Shown: positions 1 to 8,599, counted from the first letter of the stretch. The stretch is 64,000 nt of DNA from an uncultured Acidimicrobiaceae bacterium (GCA_905182135.1 CAJJAG010000007.1:1-64000), one strand, 5' to 3'. Notes: generated by a model not told the origin, from the letters alone. Translations and numbers: made by a program.

Positions 1-14
1 TTCGTTGTGTTTAC

Positions 15-91
15 TGGCGCCCACGGCCGGAATCGAACCGACGGCCTAGGACTTAGGAGGTCCCCGCTCTATCCGACTGAGCTACGTGGGC
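15..91 (-). tRNA. tRNA-Arg (anticodon CCU)
   Basis: On the minus strand this 77-nt stretch folds as a full cloverleaf. It has a 7-bp acceptor stem (GCCCACG with CGTGGGC), a GCTC/GAGC D stem, a 5-bp anticodon stem with loop CTCCTAA (anticodon CCT at loop positions 3-5), a 5-nt variable loop and a T arm with loop TTCGATT. The 3' CCA is encoded. The anticodon CCU reads the AGG arginine codon. Confidence 0.95.
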
Positions 92-191
92 AGTTGAGAT
101 CTGCAATGTACCGGAGTTGAGGTCCCCGACTCTTCTGTTTACCCAACAGCGTTGCTGAAGTTGGGCAAGGTGATCGACGAAGGTGGCGGGC

Positions 192-824
192 TTAGTTAGA
201 GATGCCGGCGGTGAATTGATCGACGAAGGCGGAGAATCGTGTCACGAGACTCGGCAGTTGGGCGCCGAAAAAGTGGTCGGCGTCATCGATGACCTGGATC
301 GAGGTGTTCTTCCAGTCAGCGGTTGTGGCCGCTGCTTTGGCTGGCGGATTGAACTGATCGTTCGCCCCAATCGCCAACACCTTGGGTGCTGGCGAGGCCT
401 GAGCCGCCATATCGGTGGGCGCAACGACACCAAGCGGGGGAGCGGCAAGAAACCAGCCTGCGACTCGGTCGTCCTGAACGGTTAACGCGACATCTGCACC
501 GAACGACCAGCCAGTCAATAGCAACGGGGTTCTCGGAGCGATCTCAGCCATGTACTCGAGCGCTGCGGCCACGTCGAGTCGTTCGGCTCCGCCTTTGTCA
601 TGGGAGCCCGACGAGCGCCCCACACCTCGGAAGTTGAACCGCAGCGCGGCGACATCGGTAGTGGCGAGCGCCTGGAAGAACCCGCCAGGAACTGGCGTGT
701 ACATGTCGCCACCCATCTGAGGGTGCGGGTGGGTGATAATTACCGCAGCCCGCGGTGCTTCTGGCAGGTACAGCTCAGCTTGCAGCGATTCGTCATCGCT
801 GGTACGGATCATCACGTCGGCCAT
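192..824 (-). CDS. alpha/beta-hydrolase (COG2945-like)
   Basis: A 210-aa soluble alpha/beta-hydrolase. A HPHPQMGG segment (about 32-39) marks the small alpha/beta-hydrolase/dienelactone-hydrolase-like family. The nucleophile is Ser107 in GWSFG. Asp156 (GANDQF) and His184 (DADHFFG) complete a plausible triad. I chose the ATG at 824 because the frame upstream is unlike the family and would run into the next gene. The substrate cannot be read from sequence, although relatives act on esters or acyl groups. It is the last of three short minus-strand genes that lead towards tRNA-Arg. Confidence 0.85.
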   Translation of the reverse strand: MADVMIRTSDDESLQAELYLPEAPRAAVIITHPHPQMGGDMYTPVPGGFFQALATTDVAALRFNFRGVGRSSGSHDKGGAERLDVAAALEYMAEIAPRTPLLLTGWSFGADVALTVQDDRVAGWFLAAPPLGVVAPTDMAAQASPAPKVLAIGANDQFNPPAKAAATTADWKNTSIQVIDDADHFFGAQLPSLVTRFSAFVDQFTAGISN

Positions 825-894
825 CAGCGAATAGTAGAGCGATGCAGTGGGTTCGCCCTTGTCATCACTAGCAACCGCCAGAAGCAGTGCCGCG

Positions 895-1347
895 CTAACG
901 GAGGGTCCCAGCGAGAGCAGCATCGAACTGACGATCCCATGGGAGGGGTGCGATATCGGGTTCGATCCAGCCGAGGCGTGCTTTGGTTCCGAATAGGATT
1001 TCTCGCGACCAGTGACCCAGCGCTGCATCGCGGCCGCACGAGGGCACGTCGAACAATGCCTCGATCGTGGGCGATGCCGCTTCGGCTACGGCGGTCACGT
1101 AATACACCGTCAGGGTCTCGTGGTAACCGCCGATATCGCTGTTGCGGATGCTGATCCCACAATTGTGCGTCTGGATAGCATCGCGAAGAAACGTTAACGC
1201 CTCGGCTGGTGAGCGGTCTCGCAAGGCAACCCAACAGGTGATCAGGTGCGCTTCGTGGGTCCAGGCACCTTTATCGAGTCGCCCGTTGACGAAGTTGTCA
1301 AATACTGCCACGGCTGACTGTTCGTCCACCCTCGAAGTATCGCGCAC
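895..1347 (-). CDS. conserved hypothetical protein (WTHEAHL motif)
   Basis: A 150-aa soluble protein with no signal peptide or membrane segment. A WTHEAHL motif lies near residue 29, followed by a helical, Trp/His-containing body. Similar short proteins with a W-T-H-x-A-H-L motif are common in bacteria and uncharacterised, as far as I recall. The conserved His/Trp could bind a ligand or metal, which is inference. It lies between a GGCT-like gene upstream and a hydrolase gene downstream on the same strand, with 70-75 nt gaps. I give no function. Confidence 0.7.
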   Translation of the reverse strand: MRDTSRVDEQSAVAVFDNFVNGRLDKGAWTHEAHLITCWVALRDRSPAEALTFLRDAIQTHNCGISIRNSDIGGYHETLTVYYVTAVAEAASPTIEALFDVPSCGRDAALGHWSREILFGTKARLGWIEPDIAPLPWDRQFDAALAGTLR

Positions 1348-1421
1348 CGCGACCGGAGATCAACGTAGTTTCCTCACACTCAGCTCGAACATAACGCCAA
1401 TGCAGAACCCATCTGTACCTG

Positions 1422-1982
1422 CTAGCGGTGCGTGCAGCTATCGAGGTAGGCGTCGATTCGAGCGGGGGAGAGGTCGGGGTGGTCGGCCAGTCCCTGCGAA
1501 ATGGTGTCGCGATAGGCAGGTGCCGGCGCGTTTAGGGGGAAGCGGGTCGTCCAGGTAAAGGTCAATGCTGGCTGGCTGGCTGTAACTGACGGCAGATCAA
1601 CCGGCAGTATTTGGCTATACCAGCTTGCACCGATGGCCGTTGTGCCAGCCATCGCAGCGGGCCAATCGAACGGCTCGCCGATCGCACGGCGGTTCTCTTG
1701 GGCGAAGACATCTTCGAACTGTTCCGCGGTGATGTCCCAGGCGCGTACGTACGCGGTTGCGTCAGGGTCAGGGTCGACGAAACAGACCCCGCCGCCCCAG
1801 CGCTGCGATTCGCCAGCAAACCGCAGTTGCAGCGGAACGGTCGCCCATCGACTTCGACGAGGTGCTGTGGCGTCACGAGCACCAACATGATCCGAATCGC
1901 CTTCCAAGTAACGTAAAAAGCGCTGTTCGTTGACGTTTGAGCCATAAGCGACATACCAAACGCGGAGTGGCTTCGAGATCAC
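1422..1982 (-). CDS. gamma-glutamylcyclotransferase-like protein
   Basis: A 186-aa protein starting with the GGCT-fold signature VAYGSN (about residues 11-16), the loop that cradles the substrate in gamma-glutamyl cyclotransferases. A Glu in the AQENRR segment (about 95) is a candidate for the catalytic acid. GGCT-fold enzymes cyclise gamma-glutamyl amines to release 5-oxoproline, but many bacterial members have unknown substrates. It is transcribed away from rpmB, 62 nt from its start, so the two genes are divergent. Confidence 0.75.
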   Translation of the reverse strand: MISKPLRVWYVAYGSNVNEQRFLRYLEGDSDHVGARDATAPRRSRWATVPLQLRFAGESQRWGGGVCFVDPDPDATAYVRAWDITAEQFEDVFAQENRRAIGEPFDWPAAMAGTTAIGASWYSQILPVDLPSVTASQPALTFTWTTRFPLNAPAPAYRDTISQGLADHPDLSPARIDAYLDSCTHR

Positions 1983-2008
1983 AGGTATGACGTATCACAT
2001 TTTGGTGG

Positions 2009-2035
2009 TTGAATTGCGTATTCGCCCGCTATCGT
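2009..2035 (+). promoter_or_regulatory. possible rpmB promoter (near-leaderless)
   Basis: TTGAAT (2009-2014) and TATCGT (2030-2035) are separated by 15 bp. Transcription would then begin around 2042, only a few bases before the rpmB ATG at 2045. There is no Shine-Dalgarno sequence ahead of that ATG, which fits a leaderless or near-leaderless mRNA. The short spacer makes the call tentative. Confidence 0.3.
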
Positions 2036-2044
2036 GACTTGGCT

Positions 2045-2281
2045 ATGTCGAACATCTGTCAAGTGACTGGACGCAAGCCGAGTTTCGGCAATAACGTCTC
2101 TCACTCACAACGAAAGACCCGCCGTCGTTGGGATGTCAACATCCAAACGCAGCGCTTTTATGTACCTAACGAAAAGCGTTGGGTCAAGCTCAAGGTCTCT
2201 GCCAAAGGTCTCAAGACCATCAACAAGCATGGAATCGAGAAAGTTCTCGCTGACATGCGTCGCAAAGGGACCAAGGTCTGA
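2045..2281 (+). CDS. rpmB: 50S ribosomal protein L28
   Basis: A 78-aa L28 beginning [12 protein letters not shown] and carrying the family segments [15 protein letters not shown] and VSAKGLKTI. It is a structural component of the large ribosomal subunit. It keeps only one of the cysteines of the zinc-binding form, so it belongs to the zinc-independent (C-) class, like E. coli L28. The start is the ATG at 2045, matching the usual L28 N-terminus; an upstream TTG in frame would add 12 atypical residues. The stop overlaps the rpmG start by one base (TGATG), implying translational coupling. Confidence 0.97.
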   Translation: MSNICQVTGRKPSFGNNVSHSQRKTRRRWDVNIQTQRFYVPNEKRWVKLKVSAKGLKTINKHGIEKVLADMRRKGTKV

Positions 2282-2448
2282 TGCCAGCTGGAAGCGTTAA
2301 GCGCCCAATCATTAAGCTGAAGAGCACCGCTGGTACTGGTTACCAGTACGTGACGACCAAGAACAAGGTCAACAGCCGTGAGCGCATCGAACTCATGAAG
2401 TACGACCCCAAAGCTCGCAAGCACGTAATTTTCAAGGAAGAGAAGTAA
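2281..2448 (+). CDS. rpmG: 50S ribosomal protein L33
   Basis: A 55-aa L33 with the family segments [11 protein letters not shown] and [14 protein letters not shown]. It contains no cysteine, so it is the zinc-independent C- form. It overlaps the end of rpmB by one base, and the two form a bicistronic unit closed by the hairpin at 2488. In many actinobacteria C- L28/L33 copies are Zur-controlled backups. I see no zinc-box-like palindrome upstream, so these may be the only copies, which is inference. Confidence 0.95.
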   Translation: MPAGSVKRPIIKLKSTAGTGYQYVTTKNKVNSRERIELMKYDPKARKHVIFKEEK

Positions 2449-2487
2449 CCCGTCACTTCTAGCGCTCACTTGGTGAGCATTCGATTC

Positions 2488-2520
2488 ATGGCAGCCTCAC
2501 CGGCTGCCATTTGTCGTTTT
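2488..2520 (+). terminator. rho-independent terminator after rpmB-rpmG
   Basis: A perfect 9-bp stem (ATGGCAGCC, loop TCACC, GGCTGCCAT; 2488-2510) is followed by a T-rich tract ending in TTTT at 2520. It lies 40 nt after the rpmG stop. Confidence 0.8.
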
Positions 2521-2580
2521 GATGCGCTATGAACCCCAAAGGTGTCCTCAACTGCTGACACCTAATCTGTCTAGCTGCGC

Positions 2581-2759
2581 GCCGATACCAGGACTAGGCC
2601 GGGCTTCGGGGCTCGCTTGAAGCCGGATGGCCCTCGGACAAATGTTTGGTGCAGGGCCCGGGTTTCGTCGTTTACGGGAACATCGACTGCTGCAAACCAT
2701 CTGCGCACCGGTTACTGGTGCGCGTCTCAAAAACTGAGAGACCCTGGTACGGCGGGTCT
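2581..2759 (+). ncRNA. candidate structured RNA, family not recognised
   Basis: This non-coding stretch between rpmG and the aminotransferase gene can fold into a closed multi-stem RNA. GCCG-A-TACCAGG (2581-2592) pairs with CCTGGTACGGC (2743-2753), giving 11 bp with one bulged A. Inside are CCGGGCTTC/GAAGCCGG (2599-2607 with 2619-2626, one bulge), GGCCCT/AGGGCC (2629-2634 with 2653-2658) and a perfect 7-bp hairpin GCGCACC/GGTGCGC (2703-2709 with 2717-2723). A second hairpin, AGACCC/GGGTCT (2739-2744 with 2754-2759), would compete with the closing stem. I do not see the conserved cores of RNase P, SRP or tmRNA. The complementary strand could fold similarly, so the strand is uncertain. Confidence 0.3.
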
Positions 2760-2775
2760 TTGCATGAGCCAGTGA

Positions 2776-3591
2776 TCATGGGTCATTGGCGAGCAAAATT
2801 TCATCGAAGACTGCCGCAAGTCGTTGCGTAACAGGTCCGACGGGTAGCACACGGTCGTCGATTCTGGTCAGCCCTTGTACATCGCGGGTCGTTGAGGTCA
2901 AGAAGATCTCGTTGGCTGTTTTCAGGACATCGAATGGCAAGTCCCGCTCGGTAATGCAGGAAGCGCTCGCTTCGAGGAGCAGATCACGGCTGACGCCAGC
3001 TAGGCAGCCAGACGTAAGCGGGGGAGTGAAGGTTTCCCCTTGGATGACGACAAATATGTTCGTTCCGGTCCCCTCGCATAACTCGTCGCGCGTGTTGGCG
3101 AAGATCGCTTCGGATGCACCGGCCTGGTGGGCGACTCGTAGCGCTCGCACATTCTCGGCATACGACGTGGTCTTTAGGCCCGCAGTCGCACCACGTTCAT
3201 TACGGGTCCACGGCACGGTAATAGCTAACGGTGCGACCAGTGGTTTCAGGTCCGTGACGGCAACCACCACAGATGGTTGCCCCTGTGGCATGGCCGACCC
3301 GAGTGAACCGCTTCCGGCGGTAACGGTCAAACGAATACGCGACTCTCGGTGGCCCCCAGCGATCACGGTGTCGGCAATGGCGCTGCGCAGGATGTCTTCG
3401 TTGGGCATGTCAATGGCGAGAGCGTCGAGCGTGCGGCGGAGACGGGACAGGTGGCGGGTCACGGCAAAGGCCCGGCCACCGGAGGTCTTTAGTGTCTCAA
3501 AGGCGCCATCTCCCACGACAAGCCCATGATCATCGATCGGGAGCTTGGCCTGGTCGGCGTCTACGAGCTGTCCATTCAGCCACACATGCAC
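2776..3591 (-). CDS. class IV PLP aminotransferase (PabC/IlvE-like)
   Basis: A 271-aa fold-type IV PLP enzyme. Visible features are the N-terminal DHGLVVGDGAFETLK segment typical of 4-amino-4-deoxychorismate lyase and branched-chain or D-amino-acid aminotransferases, the PLP lysine Lys140 in GLKTTSYAEN, and GTGTNIF near 176. The length fits aminodeoxychorismate lyase (PabC, p-aminobenzoate for folate) better than IlvE (about 300-360 aa), but substrate class cannot be fixed by eye. It follows the BMP-type ABC transporter genes on the same strand after a 100-nt gap and may be separate from them. Confidence 0.8.
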   Translation of the reverse strand: MHVWLNGQLVDADQAKLPIDDHGLVVGDGAFETLKTSGGRAFAVTRHLSRLRRTLDALAIDMPNEDILRSAIADTVIAGGHRESRIRLTVTAGSGSLGSAMPQGQPSVVVAVTDLKPLVAPLAITVPWTRNERGATAGLKTTSYAENVRALRVAHQAGASEAIFANTRDELCEGTGTNIFVVIQGETFTPPLTSGCLAGVSRDLLLEASASCITERDLPFDVLKTANEIFLTSTTRDVQGLTRIDDRVLPVGPVTQRLAAVFDEILLANDP

Positions 3592-3690
3592 AGCTCAAAC
3601 ATAGCTCTCACGCTGGATCCCTTGTCGTTGCTAGAACCTGTAAATAGCTCGGCCTACCTTGCTGGCTAGCTGCCAGAGATCGATCTTTGG

Positions 3691-5208
3691 TTACAACGCA
3701 CCGGTCATAGCGAGGCCGAGTTGTTCCTTTGTGGCCTCGGGGCGGTCGATGATTGTGACGACCTGGCCTTCGAACATTACGGCGATACGGTCGGCGAGTC
3801 CTAAAATTTCATCGAGGTCTTCGGAGATCATGAGAATTGCACAGCCACGAGTGCGTTGCTCGATGAGTTGCGAATGGATGTACTCGGCTGCGCCAATATC
3901 GACGCCGCGCGTCGGCTGGGCAGCAAGTACAACCTTGGGATCACTGTCAAGTTCGCGGGCCATGATGACCTTTTGGATGTTGCCACCGGACAAACTGCTG
4001 ATCGGTGTCGACAACGATGGGGTCTTGACGTTGAAGTTCTCGACTAGGCGTTGGCAGTGCTGCTTGATGGCATCGAAGTTGAAGAGACCGCCGCGGATGA
4101 ACCGCTTTTCGCCATGATTGATCAACAACAGGTTTTCGCTAATGTCGAATTCGCCGACGGCGCCATCTTTCATGCGCTCTTCAGCCACATAACTAAGACC
4201 CGCACGCCGAGTCTGTGCTGGGTTTGCACGGGAGATATCTACGCCGTCAATCGATACCGACGAGCCCGCCTCGGCGGGCCGAAGCCCAGCGATAGTCTCG
4301 GCCAGCTCTCGTTGCCCGTTGCCGGAGATGCCGGCGATGCCCACAATCTCACCTGCGTGAACAGCGAGATCGACACCATTCACGGCCATGGTGTCGCGGT
4401 CGCCGAGTACATGCACGTTGTTGAGCTGTAAACGCACCTTGCCTCGATCCAGCGCTGGTTTGTCTGGTGCGAGCTTGACCTCTCGGCCGACCATCATTTC
4501 GGCAAGCTGTTGACGGTTCGTCTCGGCTGGTGTCGTAGCGCCGCTAACTCGACCGTTACGCAACACCGTGATGCGGTCGCTGAGCTCAAGGACCTCGTGC
4601 AGTTTGTGGCTGATAAAGACAATGCCGGTGCCTTGGGATGTCATCTTGCGAAGGATGACAAACAGGTCATCGACTTCTTGAGGCGTTAGCACGGCCGTTG
4701 GCTCGTCAAGGACCAGCAGTTCGGCGTCGCGATACAGAGCCTTGATGATTTCGACTCGCTGCCGTTCACCAACCGACATTTTCCATATCTCGACGCCAGG
4801 ATCAACGGCCAAACCATAGTGTTCCGAGATGTCCATAATTCGTTTGGACACAGTGTCCAGATCGGTACGTATACCTCGGTTCGACGACAATCCTAGTGCC
4901 ACGTTTTCGGCAACGGTGAGGGTGGGCACCAGCATGAAATGCTGATGCACCATCCCCACACGTTGCTCGATAGCGCTTATTGGCGATGAGATTTGTGTGG
5001 GTGCGCCCCGCAGCAGAATCTCACCTTCGTCCGGTAGGTAGAGCCCGAACAGGATCTTCATGAGCGTGCTCTTGCCCGCACCATTCTCGCCCAACAACGT
5101 GTGGACCTCGCCTGGGAGCACATCGAACGACACATTGTCGTTCGCGAGCACACCAGGGAAGCGCTTCGTTATGTTGCGCATTTCAAGAAGTGGCATGAGT
5201 TCGCTCAT
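3691..5208 (-). CDS. BMP-type ABC importer, double ATP-binding subunit
   Basis: A 505-aa tandem ATPase of the nucleoside/simple-sugar importer family (COG3845, YufO/NupO-like). The first domain has an intact Walker A GENGAGKST (40-48), a QHFMLVPTLTVAENV Q-loop region and a Walker B around VLDEPTAVLTP. The second domain's P-loop is the degenerate GISGNGQRE usual in this family, with the signature LSGGNIQK near 410. It energises uptake with the two permeases and the lipoprotein encoded upstream. The gap to the lipoprotein gene is 48 nt. The likely cargo is purine nucleosides or deoxynucleosides, judged from family and not from residues. Confidence 0.92.
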   Translation of the reverse strand: MSELMPLLEMRNITKRFPGVLANDNVSFDVLPGEVHTLLGENGAGKSTLMKILFGLYLPDEGEILLRGAPTQISSPISAIEQRVGMVHQHFMLVPTLTVAENVALGLSSNRGIRTDLDTVSKRIMDISEHYGLAVDPGVEIWKMSVGERQRVEIIKALYRDAELLVLDEPTAVLTPQEVDDLFVILRKMTSQGTGIVFISHKLHEVLELSDRITVLRNGRVSGATTPAETNRQQLAEMMVGREVKLAPDKPALDRGKVRLQLNNVHVLGDRDTMAVNGVDLAVHAGEIVGIAGISGNGQRELAETIAGLRPAEAGSSVSIDGVDISRANPAQTRRAGLSYVAEERMKDGAVGEFDISENLLLINHGEKRFIRGGLFNFDAIKQHCQRLVENFNVKTPSLSTPISSLSGGNIQKVIMARELDSDPKVVLAAQPTRGVDIGAAEYIHSQLIEQRTRGCAILMISEDLDEILGLADRIAVMFEGQVVTIIDRPEATKEQLGLAMTGAL

Positions 5209-5256
5209 GGGTCACCTGTCTAACCGTCGGAATCGCGGGGCAAAGACGCCCTGCGG

Positions 5257-6288
5257 CTACGCAGGAGGGTTGATGTCGCCAGCGATGATCTTTTTGATGA
5301 TGTCTTGAGCACCGCTCTCGATATCGCTGTCCAAGTTGAAGCAGCCATTGATCTCGACGAGCAGGCCGCCGTTTTCGAGTGTCAGTGACATTGCTTCGCC
5401 GCCAAGGGTGCCTTCTTCGATCATCTCGAACATGTCATCCAGGATGACTTCCCAGTGGTAGACCTGTGAAGCGACAACCTGGTCGGTTGACCATGCTTCC
5501 TGGTTTGACTGGGTCCCGAACCATGGGATGCCGTTTTCGTCGGCCACATTGACGGCGCCAACAGCAGACTGCGACGTACCGGTCAGCGCTTCAACGCCAA
5601 CGGTAACGAGTGCCTCAGCTGCCTCGGTTGCCAAGGCAACGTCGGAGAATGAACCGGTGTAGGTCACGGCGACATTGCTGACACCGTTGGCTTCGGCTCC
5701 GGCCTTGAAACCATTGATGTAGGCAACAGCATCGCCTGCTTCGACAGGTCCGACCACGCCGATCGCGCCGCCACCGGTGAGTTCGCTAGCGATCCAACCG
5801 TTCACGTAGCCACCCTGTTGTGCCTCGGGGTAATAAGCGAAGATGTTCGCAATGCCCTGAGTGCTTGTCGCGGTGCCCCAGATGAACGAGGTCTCAGGGA
5901 AGTCAGGAGCGATTTCGGCGAGCGACCCGCCGTACTGAGTGCCATGAACGATGATGACGTTGATGCCATCTTCGGCGTAGCCACGAATTGCGTCGGCGGC
6001 GACTTCTACTTGGAAGGTGCCGTCAGTGACCTGTGGCTCGATACCCAAGCGGGTCAACGAGTCGATCATGCTCTGTGTGAATGCAAGGTCTTGCGAGTCA
6101 CTTGGGGCAACAACGGCAACCGACAGATCGGTCACCTTGTCGCCCTTAACGACGGCATTGTCTGTGCCGCATTCGCTGGTTGCGGTGCCAGTGGCTGATT
6201 CGCTGCCGCCGCAAGCTGCAGCAAACATCGACAACGCCAGCAACGCAGTGAGCAGTGTTAAAAATCTGCGGGATCTATTCGTTTTCAT
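5257..6288 (-). CDS. BMP-family substrate-binding lipoprotein
   Basis: A 343-aa lipoprotein with a basic N-terminus, hydrophobic segment and lipobox FAAAC (Cys26), followed by a low-complexity Gly/Ser/Thr linker. The rest is a BMP/PnrA-type type I periplasmic-binding fold: DLSVAVVAPSDSQDLAFTQ opens the first lobe, and ELTGGGAIGVVGP and GTQSNQEAW lie further on. Relatives bind nucleosides (PnrA, TmpC, NupN). It delivers substrate to the adjacent permeases. Gene order here (permease, permease, binding protein, ATPase) differs from the usual binding protein-ATPase-permease-permease. Confidence 0.92.
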   Translation of the reverse strand: MKTNRSRRFLTLLTALLALSMFAAACGGSESATGTATSECGTDNAVVKGDKVTDLSVAVVAPSDSQDLAFTQSMIDSLTRLGIEPQVTDGTFQVEVAADAIRGYAEDGINVIIVHGTQYGGSLAEIAPDFPETSFIWGTATSTQGIANIFAYYPEAQQGGYVNGWIASELTGGGAIGVVGPVEAGDAVAYINGFKAGAEANGVSNVAVTYTGSFSDVALATEAAEALVTVGVEALTGTSQSAVGAVNVADENGIPWFGTQSNQEAWSTDQVVASQVYHWEVILDDMFEMIEEGTLGGEAMSLTLENGGLLVEINGCFNLDSDIESGAQDIIKKIIAGDINPPA

Positions 6289-6376
6289 TGTTCCCCTCCC
6301 AGGGTCTTGGAGTATCTACTTCGACTCTAATGGTGCGCTGTTGCGGGCGTGTTTCTCGGGTGTTAGTGCCGCGAAG

Positions 6377-7330
6377 TCAGTGCCGGGTAAATGGCTTGGT
6401 GAGTGCGGCTGGGCCACGGACGCGCTTGGCCAGCAGCACGAGCGCCAAGATGGTAATCAAAGCGGGCGTCATGGCGGCAAGATCAGATGCCGAGTTCGGA
6501 ATGATGTCGCGAGCCTGCCACTGAAGACGGGTTGCAGTGACGAGGCCGTAGAGCATTGCGCCAGCCATGACCCATTTGGCTCGCCAGGCGCCGAAGTAAA
6601 CGAGGGCCACTGCGATGAAGCCCAGACCATTGGTCAGGTTTTGCTGGAACACGCCAAGTTGCAGCGACAACGTTGCTCCGGCCAGTCCAGCGAGCGTATT
6701 CCCGATCAGGATGGCGAAGAAACGAGTGCGCTCGACGGACACGCCCAGGCTGTCCGCAGCCTGAGGGTTTTCGCCGACGGCCTTGATGTTCAGACCAAAG
6801 GTGGTGCGGTTCATCATCCAGGTCACGATCGGCACCAGCGCAAATGCTACGTAGGTCATGAGGTTATGGCTGAACAAGAGTTCGCCGATGTATTTGATGT
6901 CTTCAAGAGGCTCGAAGATGCCGCCGACGAACGGCAGCTTGGCCAGCGAAGGGAGCTTCTTGATGGGCTGAATGGCGCCGACGAGTTCTTGGGAGAGTAA
7001 GTCGCTGAATCCCAAACCAAACAAGAAAATACCGATACCGCTGATGCCCTGTTTGGCGTGTAGGTGCACAGTCACGACTGCGTATACGACGCCCATGAAC
7101 AACCCGATGAGTAGTCCAACGCCGACACCCAGCAGATGCGACCCGGTCTCGATGACCGTGTAATAGGCGCCAAAGGCGCTGAGTAACATGACGCCGTCGA
7201 CGCCCAGGTTCAGCACGCCGCTGCGTTGGCCGATGGTCTCGCCAAGCGCAGCAAGTAGATAAGGAACGGCAAGGCGCACCGCGGACGCGAACGTGGCGAT
7301 CAGCACCGAAAGCGTGAAGAATTCACTCAT
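6377..7330 (-). CDS. BMP-type ABC importer permease (COG1079, YufQ-like)
   Basis: A 317-aa polytopic membrane protein with about eight to nine hydrophobic segments. The family segment GEtiGQRSGVLNLGVDGVMLLSAF appears in the first third and KAVGENPQAADSLGVSVERTRF in the cytoplasmic coupling region near residue 195. It is the second permease of the importer. Its start overlaps the end of the first permease gene by 4 nt (ATGA), so the two are translationally coupled. An 88-nt gap separates it from the binding-protein gene. Confidence 0.9.
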   Translation of the reverse strand: MSEFFTLSVLIATFASAVRLAVPYLLAALGETIGQRSGVLNLGVDGVMLLSAFGAYYTVIETGSHLLGVGVGLLIGLFMGVVYAVVTVHLHAKQGISGIGIFLFGLGFSDLLSQELVGAIQPIKKLPSLAKLPFVGGIFEPLEDIKYIGELLFSHNLMTYVAFALVPIVTWMMNRTTFGLNIKAVGENPQAADSLGVSVERTRFFAILIGNTLAGLAGATLSLQLGVFQQNLTNGLGFIAVALVYFGAWRAKWVMAGAMLYGLVTATRLQWQARDIIPNSASDLAAMTPALITILALVLLAKRVRGPAALTKPFTRH

Positions 7331-8481
7331 GGCGTGGCGTTGTGAGGGTCGGCGGCTTCGGACTGTTGATCGGTGCTGTTGTTTCGGGATTCTCGGAGTT
7401 CGGCGGTCTCGTTATCGAAAGCGCCTTGGTTCAGCCGGCCATCGAGCCAGCCTCGCAACCGGTCACTGCTCACTACGAAAAGTACGATCAGACCGTTAAG
7501 GGCAACCGCTAGTGCGGCGGGGATCTGCAGTGCACGCTGAAGTTGGGTAGCGCCAGTCAGGAGCGCCCCGAATAGGAACGATGATGGGATCGTCCACAGT
7601 GGGTGAAGGCCGCCGAAGAGTGCTGCGACAATGCCGTTGAATCCAGCAGAGCCGGTGAAGCCAGCGGCACCACCGTCTGTGACCAATCGTAGACTTTCGC
7701 TTCCAAAGACCAGCATGACGCCAGCGAGACCAGACAAGGCGCCGCTCATGGCCATTGCCAGCGTGATGTTTCGTTCGACCGAGATGCCTGCAGCTCGAGC
7801 TGCATCAGGGTTGTGGCCTACGGCCCGCAGCCGGAAGCCCAACGGCGTGCGCCACAGAATGATGTAGACAGCGACTGCAGCGAGCGCTGCGATCACCACG
7901 CCAAGGTGCAGGCGGGTGCCGTCGACGAGCGTGGGCATGGCAGCGTTGTCGCTCAGACGCTCGGTCTGAGGGATGCGTGAGCCATTTTTTTCGATGGGAT
8001 CGATCATGGGGCCACGCAGCAAGAAGTTCATGAGTTGTACAGCAACGATGTTGAGCATGACGGTGCTCAAGATCTCGTTGACCGATGCGTACGCCTTGAG
8101 GGCACCAGGAATGGCGCCCCAAATACCGCCGCCGATCATGCCCGCGACCATGACGAGCGGGATCAAGATGATCCGTGGCGTGTCGGGAACGAGGAGGGCA
8201 ACAATCGTCGATAGCAAGGCGCCAGCGATGATTTGGCCTTCGCCGCCAATATTGATCACGCTGGCACGGAACGCAATGGTGATACCAATGCCGACAAGCA
8301 GCAGCGGCGTTGCCCGAACGGCTGTCACAGCGAACCTGTCACCGGTTCCAAAAGCTCCCTCAAATATTGCGCTTGCGCCGCTGATCGGATTCTCGCCAAG
8401 AGCAAGAATCATGATCGAGCCAAGCACAAAGGCAAGCAGTGCCGCTCCGAGCGGAACGCTAGCCCCCAGTAGCCGTTTCAT
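7327..8481 (-). CDS. BMP-type ABC importer permease (COG4603, YufP-like)
   Basis: A 384-aa permease with about nine membrane segments. Family markers are the RATPLLLVGIGITIAFRASVINIGGEGQ region near 60 and RAVGHNPDAARAAGISVERN near 215, which is the ATPase-contacting loop. The last 45 residues are a hydrophilic Asn/Ser/Glu-rich tail beyond the usual end. It is the first gene of the importer operon. Upstream are a TAGATT -10-like hexamer and a 13-bp palindrome. Confidence 0.9.
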   Translation of the reverse strand: MKRLLGASVPLGAALLAFVLGSIMILALGENPISGASAIFEGAFGTGDRFAVTAVRATPLLLVGIGITIAFRASVINIGGEGQIIAGALLSTIVALLVPDTPRIILIPLVMVAGMIGGGIWGAIPGALKAYASVNEILSTVMLNIVAVQLMNFLLRGPMIDPIEKNGSRIPQTERLSDNAAMPTLVDGTRLHLGVVIAALAAVAVYIILWRTPLGFRLRAVGHNPDAARAAGISVERNITLAMAMSGALSGLAGVMLVFGSESLRLVTDGGAAGFTGSAGFNGIVAALFGGLHPLWTIPSSFLFGALLTGATQLQRALQIPAALAVALNGLIVLFVVSSDRLRGWLDGRLNQGAFDNETAELRESRNNSTDQQSEAADPHNATP

Positions 8482-8490
8482 CCGTCGTTC

Positions 8491-8509
8491 AATCTAGTGC
8501 GAATCGCAC
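8491..8509 (-). promoter_or_regulatory. palindrome at a -10-like hexamer, ABC importer operon
   Basis: GTGCGAATCGCAC (8497-8509) is a perfect 6-1-6 palindrome. It abuts a minus-strand TAGATT (complement of 8491-8496) lying 9 nt before the first permease start. This position suits a repressor site over a promoter core or a GntR/LacI-sized half operator. No regulator gene is adjacent. Confidence 0.3.
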
Positions 8510-8571
8510 CATGCCCCGTGAAAAGTGAACAGGTTGTTCAGGCAATATTCGAAGGGCCTAAAAAGACGACA

Positions 8572-8599
8572 CCCGATTGAGCACTACTGCTCGATCGGG
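8572..8599 (-). terminator. rho-independent terminator (metY)
   Basis: A 12-bp stem with one wobble (CCCGATTGAGCA, loop CTAC, TGCTCGATCGGG). On the minus strand it is followed by TGTCGTCTTTTT, a proper T tract. It lies about 115 nt beyond the metY stop and shields the importer operon promoter from readthrough. The plus-strand flank is also moderately T-rich. Confidence 0.75.

Noticed and set aside
6017-7000. Long open frame on the plus strand, antisense to the BMP lipoprotein and permease genes
   Set aside because: It has no recognisable domain and lies opposite two well-defined genes; it is a shadow of their codon usage.
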